Below are positions 33,365 through 40,590 of a stretch of 64,000 bases of DNA, piece after piece. Each line of letters starts with the position of its first letter. Position 1 is the stretch's first letter. The translations under genes were made by a program, and so were the position numbers. The stretch is from positions 41,768,523 through 41,832,522 of the forward strand of contig VZDJ01007747.1 of assembly GCA_008694505.1 (NCBI GenBank), read 5' to 3'. The notes under the pieces are model-generated. The model was not told the origin of the DNA. It saw only the letters and a list, made by a program, of their open reading frames with translations, and ran no database searches. This stretch comes from Cyanoderma ruficeps (lineage: Eukaryota; Chordata; Aves; Passeriformes; Timaliidae).

Positions 33365-36300
33365 CAGGCACCCACATCGCCCCTTTTTGTGGCACCGATT
33401 AAGACCGATTTGTGGGGGCGCCTGATAGTTGATACAACTATTGGAGGAGGGGTGCTTGGACAAGTGATGTTAATTGATACTGGTGCCTCTTATTCAATTT
33501 TGAATATGGCCCCCGGCAGAGCCGGGATCTTCCAAACTTCTGAAATTATTGAACTGACAGGGCCCAATGGCCAGAAATCCTCAGTGCCGTTCACAGGGCC
33601 CATACCCTTTGAAATTGGGACTGCCAAAGGGTCTGAAAAATTTGGGAAAATGGAAATGAAAGGAAAGCCAGGAATTTTAGCCATCTCCACACTGACAGAG
33701 ATGGGGGTGGTGGTGGACCTGGCAAACCAAGCATTGCTACACTGCCCACAGATTGATTTGCCTGTCATCCCGGCGAGCCACAGGGTGATGTCAGTGAAAG
33801 CCCCTGAGGTCCTGGTCCACCCTGAGTGGGAACCCCGGGTGAAACGGGTCACAGAGCAGTTCCCCCAGGTCTGGGCAAGGAGCAAGCTGGACTGTGGGCA
33901 GATTGATGCTGCTGTGTCAATCAAAGGGCCGGATCCACCTCCTCGGCCTCAGCCCTGGTACCCGGCTGAGGCTGAGGATAGCCTGTGGGACACAGTCAAA
34001 ACCTTGCTGGCCCAGGGCGTGCTGGTGGAGCAGCAGAGCACCACCAACGCCCCAGTGTGGCCCCTGAGGAAAGCTGATGGGAAAACGTGGAAGCTGACAG
34101 TTGATTTCAGCACCCTGAACCAAGTCACCCCAATGCAGACCTCCACGGTGGTCAAGTATCCCAACACCATGGCAGCCATCTCCCGGGGGTCTGAGTGGTT
34201 CTCAGTGCTCAGCCTGACCAGCCCATCATTTGCCATCCCCTTGCACCCCGAGTCCTGGTACAAGTTTGCCTTCACGATTCGAGGACGGCAATTTGCTTTC
34301 ACCAGAGTCCCTCCAGGTTTCCACAATGCCCCTGCCGTCTGCCATGCCCGTGTGGTGAGGATGTGGGAGCAGGTCAGCCACAGGGAGAGCGTGCTGTCCT
34401 GTGCTGGTGAAATCCTCATCCACACCCAGACAAAGGAGAAGAATCTAGAGGTGCTGGCAGAGGTGCTGGGGGCTGTCCAGAAGACAGGCTTCAAGATCAG
34501 CCCCACAAAGGCCCAGCTGTGCTGGAAGGAGGTCTCTTTTTTGGGGGTGGCCCTGGGGGAGGAAGGGCGCTCAGTGGAAAAGCAGAGGGTTGAGCTAATA
34601 CAGAAGATGTCAGCACCATCTGATGTCACCACCCTGAGGTCCTTCCTGTCTCTCCTGAGGTTGTGCCGTGAGTTCATTGAGGGCTATGCAGAGAAAACAG
34701 CCCCCCTTTGCCACCTCCTAAAAAAGAACACCCCCTGGGAATGGGGGCCAGAGCAGGATGAGGCAGTGAAGACCTTAAAAGAGAGTGTGTCACGAGCCCC
34801 CATGCTGGCACACCCTCGGGGGGACAGACCCTATGTTTTGCAGCTGGCCAGCACGGCTAGGGGCCTGCAGGCCACCCTGGGCCAGCAACACAGTGGCAAC
34901 CTGCTCCCTGTGGCCCACGCCTCGCGTCTCCTGACGCCAGCTGAGCAACAGTTCAGTGACTATGAGAGGGAGGTTTTAACCTTAACCTGGGCCCTGCAGC
35001 ACTGGGATTACCTGGTGGGGTCGGCCCCAGTGCTGCTGAGGACCTCCTGCACCCTGGTAAGGTACCTCTTGTTGGGAAAGGGGGATGAAGGTCCCCTGTG
35101 CTGCCCCAGGATGGCCAACTGGGCGTTGGCGCTGACCAACAAGGAGGTCCCCGGGGACCCTTCACCTGGTGCCTACAGGGTGGTGATCAGCACAGAGAGG
35201 GGTGGGGGGCAGCCGGGAGTCTCCCTTACTGACCCCAAGCCACGGCGGGCACCCCTCTTTGAGAGCAGCCTCACCCTGGAGGAGGCCAAGGAGAGAGGCT
35301 ACGTTGTGTGGTTCGTAGATGGGTCCAACTACCACGAGGAAGGGGTGCCCTACACGGGCTATGCCGCTGTCAACCGGGGCACCGGGGAGGTGGTGAAGGG
35401 GAGGTGCCTGCCTCACTCCATCCAGGCTGCTGAGCTGGTGGCTGTGATGGCTGCCCTGGAAAACACGCCGGCAGACCAGCCCCTGGCCATATTTTCAGAC
35501 TCGGGTTGGGTGGTGCGTGTGGCGCTGGAGTGGCTGCCCCTCTGGAGGGAGAGGGACATGCAGTCTGCTGATGGCAAGCCTGTCACCTATGCCAAAAAGC
35601 TGCTGTACCTTGCAAGGCTGGCAGAGCAGAGGGCATGCCCAGCACAGATCATTAAGGTCAAGGCCCACAAGAAGGGGACAGAGGAAGCCAAGTGGAACAA
35701 GGAGGCAGATGCCAAAGCCAAGCAAGGTGCCAAGGAAGGGCTGATGTGGAAGGCCAGCAAGATATCAGAGAATGGCCCAGTGTCTGTGGCTCCCAGCAGG
35801 CACTGGGATAGTGTGGATCTGGTGGGCTTGCAGGCACAGGACCCCAGGATCTGGGAGTTAGCACAGGGCAGGGAGTACAAAGGGTGCAAGGTGTGGAAAG
35901 ACATCTCAGGGCTAGTCCTGGCACGGAGGGAGGGGGCAGATTTCCCAGTCTGGGTGGTGCCTGAGCTGGTCCGGACAGAGTTGGTGGCCTTGGCTCATGA
36001 GCAGGGGCATTTGGGGACAGACAAGACCATGGTGAGGCTGCAGGGTGCAGGGTGGTGGCCCGAAATGAGAGAGGATGTGGAGAGGTATGTCAGCAACTGC
36101 CTGATTTGTGCAGCCAACAATCCCGATGCTAAAACAGCCAAGGCCATCCTGGGCCACCAGAGGGTTTCTGGGCCATGGAGCAAGTTGCAGATGGAGTTCA
36201 TTGGTCCTCTGCCCCAAACGGCCCAAGGCAATAAGTACTGCCTAGTGGTCAGTGATATCTTCACCAAGTGGATGGAAGCATTCCCAGCTCGAAACAACTC

Positions 36301-37024
36301 AGCCAGTGCAACTGCAAAGATCCTGGTAGAGCACATCTTCTCACAGTGGGGCATCCCAAAGGAGATCCACTCAGATCATGGCCAACGCTTCATTGCGGAA
36401 GTCACAAAAGGGGTGTGCCAGGCCCTGGGAATCAAACAAAAGCTTCACATCACAGGGCATTTCCAGAAGCCAATCTCAGCAGAGGGGCCCAACCAGCCTC
36501 TGAAGGCAGCACTGAGGAAGCTTGTGAACCAGCAAAGGAAAGACTGGGATCATAAGCTCCCACTAACCTTGCTGGCACTGAGAGGGTCTCTGGCATCTCA
36601 AACACCTTCTCCCCCAAAATTTCCTCCTGCAAGAGACCCGAAGTTTCTGGAACACTGGTGGCAAGGAGGGGAGCCCCCGGATGAAATGCAGCCCCGTGTG
36701 CTGATGGACAGGTGGGTCCAGGACATGCTGAGGACGGTGTCAGCCACCTACCACCAACTCTCCTCAGTGCAGGAGACCAGCATCCCTAAGATGGAGAAGC
36801 AGTTGGGAGTGCTACTGCGCCCCGTGGAGTGGAACACAGGGGACCTGGTAATATACAGAGGGGTTAGGGAGAAGAACCAGGTGCTGGAACCCCAGTGGCT
36901 GGGGCCTGTTAGGGTTGTGAACAAGGCCAGCCCCTCTGTGTACCAGGTAGAAATCAGAAAAGGGGCAAAAAGGCAGGAGAAGTGGTTCCATTCTTCACAA
37001 TTAAAAGCATGGAAGGGAAACTAA
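33359..37024 (+). CDS. pol: Retroviral Pro-Pol-like polyprotein, intact ORF with inactivated RT
   Basis: The frame is open for about 1,221 codons after the Gag UAG; an isolated reading begins at the GTG at 33389 (residue 1 here). Protease comes first, with its D-T-G triad at residues 30-32. RT follows. Its motif A reads FSVLSL, so serine (S275, at 34211) replaces the catalytic Asp. Its YxDD box reads CAGE (338-341, at 34400), so both catalytic aspartates are gone. RNase H keeps all four acidic residues (D644, E682, D704, D774). Integrase keeps the H870/H874/C904/C907 zinc site and the D996-x35-E1032 pair. Its first catalytic Asp is Glu (E936). No frameshift or stop interrupts it. The protein cannot be a working reverse transcriptase, yet it is full length. 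It would be made only by readthrough from gag. Confidence 0.85.
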   Translation, partial: GCQAPTSPLFVAPIKTDLWGRLIVDTTIGGGVLGQVMLIDTGASYSILNMAPGRAGIFQTSEIIELTGPNGQKSSVPFTGPIPFEIGTAKGSEKFGKMEMKGKPGILAISTLTEMGVVVDLANQALLHCPQIDLPVIPASHRVMSVKAPEVLVHPEWEPRVKRVTEQFPQVWARSKLDCGQIDAAVSIKGPDPPPRPQPWYPAEAEDSLWDTVKTLLAQGVLVEQQSTTNAPVWPLRKADGKTWKLTVDFSTLNQVTPMQTSTVVKYPNTMAAISRGSEWFSVLSLTSPSFAIPLHPESWYKFAFTIRGRQFAFTRVPPGFHNAPAVCHARVVRMWEQVSHRESVLSCAGEILIHTQTKEKNLEVLAEVLGAVQKTGFKISPTKAQLCWKEVSFLGVALGEEGRSVEKQRVELIQKMSAPSDVTTLRSFLSLLRLCREFIEGYAEKTAPLCHLLKKNTPWEWGPEQDEAVKTLKESVSRAPMLAHPRGDRPYVLQLASTARGLQATLGQQHSGNLLPVAHASRLLTPAEQQFSDYEREVLTLTWALQHWDYLVGSAPVLLRTSCTLVRYLLLGKGDEGPLCCPRMANWALALTNKEVPGDPSPGAYRVVISTERGGGQPGVSLTDPKPRRAPLFESSLTLEEAKERGYVVWFVDGSNYHEEGVPYTGYAAVNRGTGEVVKGRCLPHSIQAAELVAVMAALENTPADQPLAIFSDSGWVVRVALEWLPLWRERDMQSADGKPVTYAKKLLYLARLAEQRACPAQIIKVKAHKKGTEEAKWNKEADAKAKQGAKEGLMWKASKISENGPVSVAPSRHWDSVDLVGLQAQDPRIWELAQGREYKGCKVWKDISGLVLARREGADFPVWVVPELVRTELVALAHEQGHLGTDKTMVRLQGAGWWPEMREDVERYVSNCLICAANNPDAKTAKAILGHQRVSGPWSKLQMEFIGPLPQTAQGNKYCLVVSDIFTKWMEAFPARNNSASATAKILVEHIFSQWGIPKEIHSDHGQRFIAEVTKGVCQALGIKQKLHITGHFQKPISAEGPNQPLKAALRKLVNQQRKDWDHKLPLTLLALRGSLASQTPSPPKFPPARDPKFLEHWWQGGEPPDEMQPRVLMDRWVQDMLRTVSATYHQLSSVQETSIPKMEKQLGVLLRPVEWNTGDLVIYRGVREKNQVLEPQWLGPVRVVNKASPSVYQVEIRKGAKRQEKWFHSSQLKAWKGN

Positions 37025-37043
37025 CGGGGCTGGAGAGCCCGCC

Positions 37044-37060
37044 TTGCTTATGTTTTGCAG
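37044..37060 (+). promoter_or_regulatory. env splice acceptor
   Basis: A pyrimidine-rich TTGCTTATGTTTTGCAG ends 10 bases before the env ATG. It is the only strong acceptor just before env, and would pair with the donor at 31357. Confidence 0.65.
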
Positions 37061-37070
37061 ATAAAGGAAA

Positions 37071-39695
37071 ATGGAAGGCGATTGTGACCAGCGGGAAGGG
37101 CGAACTTCGTGGCATCACCAGCCCTGTTTGTACAGCGGGGAAAATGCTTTCAAATTTGTGATTGCAGGATTTACTTTGCTTTCTGGTATGTGCATAGTGC
37201 TGAGCACCCAATGTGCCCAACCAACCCATCAGCACCTTGGACAAAATGTCACTCATTCTCATTTAGAAAGGCACCTTGACACACAGGCCACAGCCCAGCA
37301 CAGGGTTAGGAGGCACACAAAAATTGGGACTGATTGGCCCTGGTCCCAAGCTTACATAAAACATACGGGAATCATGGGATTAAATTCTAACAAAGGCTTA
37401 AATTTGTCAACAGTGGTTATGCATGGGGCAGAGGTGTACTTGGAAAATGAGTGGGGCTGGGATAGCACAAACAGACTTCCACAGCTGCTGGGGAAAGTGG
37501 GACAGCAAATAAAGGTGGGGTGCAGGGTAATTAATGGATCCACTCACCAGCAAGTAACTCAAATCTCTGCCACTGAAGTAAAAACTAAGAAGAATCAGAA
37601 AAAAATCTGTGCTGTGGAGAAATTGGACTGCTGGTACAATTTTACTTTGGTCCAGCCAGTCTTTGTGGTTTGCCTCTGGGCAAACAACAGTGTGGGGCTG
37701 TCCTTTAAATTTAAGATCAGCACCACAGCACCCTCCTTTGCTGCCATTAAGATCTCAAAGTGCCATTTTTTGGCCTGGCACGCAGCCCCTTATGCTGAAA
37801 TTGGCAACCAGGTAAAACTGGAAATTAAATACTCTCAAGAAAGTGTAGCTGACCCAATGCAAATTAATGGCACCACCGTGACAGTCTCGGCCCCTAACGG
37901 CCGCAAGTGGATCATTCCATTGACCTGCCTCTGTGAGAGCAAAACACTTGATAGATCTGAATTAGATACAGAGGCTTCATGGTACAATCAGGATTATGGA
38001 CGCTGCCCACACCTGATCATAACCCTTCAGGTGTGGTGTCAAGGAAACATGAGCGTAGAAATGTCCCCTGAACTTGGAGGAAAGTGGTGGATAGGAGGCC
38101 CTGAAGGATTTAAAAAAGAATTTGCCATCACTGCTGTCATGCCCCCTTTTGTTTCCAAAATAGGTCCTTATGTAGTGAAGAAAAATCACATCCAGGAGCT
38201 GTTGACAGGGCCTGTCCGGTCACTAAAGAAGGTGGTGCTGTCTCTGTCCACTGTTAATATTTCCTCTGTCAGACCACACTGTGCCCCTTTCCTGTCTACC
38301 CTGCATACTGGCTGGCTGGCATGGCTCCACAGCCGCTCCCTCCAGGGCACCCGGGCCAGGAGAGACCTGCTGGCCACAGCCCTGGGAGGAGGAGGTGCCG
38401 GCCTGGGAGTCCTCAACAGCATGAATGCCGAGGTCTTGGCAAACAAGCTGGAGACTGTCACCTCGGGCGTGCAGGGCCTCCTCAAGCCCCTGAATTCATC
38501 TCTGTCCAGCCTTGGGATGGGGCAGTGGCTTGTGTCAGAGGTGCTGCCCACCTGGGAACAAATAAGTGAGAAAGACCATCAGGTGCTGTTACAAGCCCTG
38601 GGTATCGAACAAAGTAACGTCTCTCTTGCTCTTAGCTGCATCCAGGCCCAGATGTGGGTGCAGAGTGTTGTTGCAGGTATCCTGAGAGATGGTGACAACG
38701 GCGTCCTGCCCACTGAGATCCGAAAGATCGTGTGGGACGCGGCCACAGAGAAGGAGCGGCAGCTCCAAGCCTGGTGGAGGCTCGTCAACTTCACCCACGA
38801 CCAGGCCCTCAACGCTGTCATTGCCCACGTCCTCACTGTGGCAGAGGCTCGCATTGAGAAGGTCTACCCCATCGTGGCCCTGGGGGTAAACACGAACGGG
38901 TCTGTGGTCTACCCCATGGACCACCGCATGTGGGCCAGGGTGTCTGATGGGAAGTGGCAGACGGTGGATTTGGAAGCCTGCATTTTGGAGAGGGGGCTGG
39001 GATTCATATGCGAAGATGATGCCCTTAAGGCGAGTGATGTGTGCTTTGACACCAAAGAAGGGGAGTGCCACTTTGAGATCAACCCCCAGAGTAGTAACAA
39101 AACCATGTTAGTGTACGTAGGGAAAGGCTGTGTGTGCTTCAGAACAACGTGTAAATACGTGCAAATTAATGAAGCTTATAACCAGACCGTGTTTAGCGAC
39201 TCAAATATGTGTGCTTGCAATGTAGCTACTATTAGAGGCTGTGATTTTGTGTATAAACCACCTGTGTTTACTAGTCAGTTGTTAATCAGAAACTATACCT
39301 TGTATCGTAGTATAACCCCGACCCCCATCGGTATGGACTTATCACTTGTAAAAGAAATGTTAGAGCATGCAGATTTGCAGCAGCTGCTAGAAAATGCCAA
39401 GGCCAAAGCTAAAAAGATCCTAATAACGGTTCACCATGATGGTAAAGTTATAAAACAGGTCATGGAACGAATTAAGAAGGCGGGAGAACACCACTGGTGG
39501 GAAGTTTTTTTCGGCTGGTCCCCCACGGCAACAGGCATTTTCAACACGCTGCTGCACCCTGTTGTAGTTGTACTGCTGATGCAAATCTGTGTGTGCTTTG
39601 CCATGGTAGCCACTTGTTACCGGTTGAGGCAGGTGAAGGTCTTCTTTGACACCCAGGTGAAAGAAGCAGGGCAGGCCAAGAGCCTCCTAAAATAG
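37071..39695 (+). CDS. env: Retroviral envelope-like glycoprotein, intact ORF
   Basis: The frame is 874 aa and open. The start has a good context (A at -3, G at +4) right after a splice acceptor. A hydrophobic stretch at about residues 27-48 fits a signal peptide or signal anchor. The surface part carries several N-x-S/T sites. A basic RARR site at 428-431 fits furin cleavage. It is followed by a Gly/Ala/Leu-rich segment that could be a fusion peptide. Near the C-terminus a membrane span (about 827-849) is followed by a 25-residue tail. I see no CWLC motif, no CX6CC motif and no immunosuppressive-domain-like sequence, so it is not a standard gamma-type Env. Base composition is uneven: about 38281-38960 is clearly richer in G+C than both sides. 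Captured env genes can act in cell fusion or receptor blockade; neither is shown here. Confidence 0.82.
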   Translation: MEGDCDQREGRTSWHHQPCLYSGENAFKFVIAGFTLLSGMCIVLSTQCAQPTHQHLGQNVTHSHLERHLDTQATAQHRVRRHTKIGTDWPWSQAYIKHTGIMGLNSNKGLNLSTVVMHGAEVYLENEWGWDSTNRLPQLLGKVGQQIKVGCRVINGSTHQQVTQISATEVKTKKNQKKICAVEKLDCWYNFTLVQPVFVVCLWANNSVGLSFKFKISTTAPSFAAIKISKCHFLAWHAAPYAEIGNQVKLEIKYSQESVADPMQINGTTVTVSAPNGRKWIIPLTCLCESKTLDRSELDTEASWYNQDYGRCPHLIITLQVWCQGNMSVEMSPELGGKWWIGGPEGFKKEFAITAVMPPFVSKIGPYVVKKNHIQELLTGPVRSLKKVVLSLSTVNISSVRPHCAPFLSTLHTGWLAWLHSRSLQGTRARRDLLATALGGGGAGLGVLNSMNAEVLANKLETVTSGVQGLLKPLNSSLSSLGMGQWLVSEVLPTWEQISEKDHQVLLQALGIEQSNVSLALSCIQAQMWVQSVVAGILRDGDNGVLPTEIRKIVWDAATEKERQLQAWWRLVNFTHDQALNAVIAHVLTVAEARIEKVYPIVALGVNTNGSVVYPMDHRMWARVSDGKWQTVDLEACILERGLGFICEDDALKASDVCFDTKEGECHFEINPQSSNKTMLVYVGKGCVCFRTTCKYVQINEAYNQTVFSDSNMCACNVATIRGCDFVYKPPVFTSQLLIRNYTLYRSITPTPIGMDLSLVKEMLEHADLQQLLENAKAKAKKILITVHHDGKVIKQVMERIKKAGEHHWWEVFFGWSPTATGIFNTLLHPVVVVLLMQICVCFAMVATCYRLRQVKVFFDTQVKEAGQAKSLLK

Positions 39696-39892
39696 TCAAG
39701 GGCAAGACTGGGTTGGCCTCTGTGTTTGCCACCAAGAAGATCTTTTGGCTCCGCTGTTGGCTGCAACCCAGTAGGCGTTGAGCGGTGGGGACACATGCCA
39801 TGCCAGACCTTGATGAGAGGGATGGCCTTCTCTGTCACCAGAGGGCCATCCAGGAGGGGAGGACTGGCCAAGCAGCCTGCAGATGACATGAG
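39696..39892 (+). other. Retroviral 3' untranslated segment
   Basis: About 200 bp between the env stop and a CR1 insertion. No further open frame of note. It would be part of the 3' UTR of the retroviral transcripts. Confidence 0.5.
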
Positions 39893-40105
39893 TCACAGAA
39901 TGGTTGAGGTTGGAAGGGACCTCTTGAGAGGTTTCATTTAGTCTGAACCTACCTGCTCATGCAGGGTCGCCTCGAGCAGATTGCCCAGGACTGTATTCAG
40001 CTGGGTTTTGACTATCCTCACAGATGGAGACTCCACAGCCTCTCTGGGCAAACTTGTTTCTTTTTTTGATCATCCTTGTAGTAAAGAAGCAAAAGTTAGT
40101 TTAAG
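39893..40105 (-). mobile_element. CR1 LINE 3' fragment inserted in the retrovirus
   Basis: TCACAGAATGGTTGAGGTTGG, AAGGGACCTCTTGAG and GGAGACTCCACAGCCTCTC mark an antisense CR1 3' end. It sits between env and the 3' LTR, so it landed after the retrovirus integrated and did not disturb any frame. Confidence 0.85.
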
Positions 40106-40189
40106 TAACTAGTTTTTGAACTTCCCATCCCCAAATACTAATGTTAAGAAGCTGCTCTTGTGTGATTTAAGAGTCCTTAAACCAGGGAG

Positions 40190-40590
40190 ATGGGGGTAAG
40201 AAAAGCCAAGGACGCTGTTTTTGGAAGGAAAGAGAAGAAAATGTAACATCTGAGCTTGGAAAAGCACCCATTGAAGACAGCAGGGGTGTGAACAACCTCA
40301 AAGACTTGAAAGATGGTAAAAGATGAGCAGAACAGAAGACCCTGGAATCACCATAGACTTTAGGGCGCTGAATCCACGTGGACTTTTGCTGCACCACCTC
40401 CAGGCTCCCAGGACTCCCAGCACGTCTGGCCAGCGGATTGGTGAGGTCTTGTTTCTGGAGCCTGGACATCACCGCTTCGCTTTGCTTTTCTTAGTTGTGC
40501 ATGTACTCAATAAATCTGTCTGTTAGACAATGAGCTGTCTGTTCAATCACTGCCTCTCCCCAGGCTTGTACCTTTGGTTACACTGGGAAA
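40190..40590 (+). repeat. Degenerate 3' LTR (polyadenylation end kept)
   Basis: It aligns with the 5' LTR from GGGTAAGAAAAG (40193) through GGATTGGTGAG (40435-40445). It continues into AATAAA and a GT-rich tail, and may end near TTTGGTTACA (40571-40580). A purine run (AGGGAGATGGGGG) just before it could be the remains of the polypurine tract. Its TATA region is degenerate. Exact ends are uncertain, and I found no target-site duplication. Confidence 0.6.
40509..40514 (+). terminator. Polyadenylation signal of the retroviral locus
   Basis: AATAAA is followed within 15 bases by TGTCTGTTAG, a GT-rich downstream element. The 5' LTR has lost the equivalent site, so transcripts from the 5' promoter would not end early. 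Confidence 0.65.

Larger units (their letters stand above)
31112..40590 (+). mobile_element. Ancient endogenous retrovirus with open gag, pol and env; probably domesticated
   Basis: The order is degenerate 5' LTR, gag (31661-33358), pro-pol (33359-37024), env (37071-39695), a CR1 insertion (39893-40105) and a degenerate 3' LTR. Gag and Pol share a frame across one UAG, the gammaretroviral arrangement. The two LTRs align over about 280 bp (for example 31266-31360 with 40356-40445) at roughly two-thirds identity by eye, so integration is old. Yet about 8 kb of coding sequence holds no extra stop or frameshift. RT has lost its catalytic residues, so the element cannot copy itself. The best explanation is host retention under selection. 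The chicken ovex1 locus, which I recall as a gonad-expressed avian endogenous retrovirus with open frames, is an obvious comparison; I could not check it. Confidence 0.85.

Noticed and set aside
33949..34677. 242-aa minus-strand frame antisense to pol
   Set aside because: It mirrors the pol coding bias. No promoter, start context or family resemblance supports an antisense gene.
38186..39071. Antisense frames in env
   Set aside because: They arise from the GC-rich block of env and carry no recognisable features.
40142..40194. 3' LTR start at the TGTTAAG at 40142
   Set aside because: The 5' LTR shows no equivalent sequence. Alignment between the two repeats begins only near 40193, so I did not extend the LTR to this TG.
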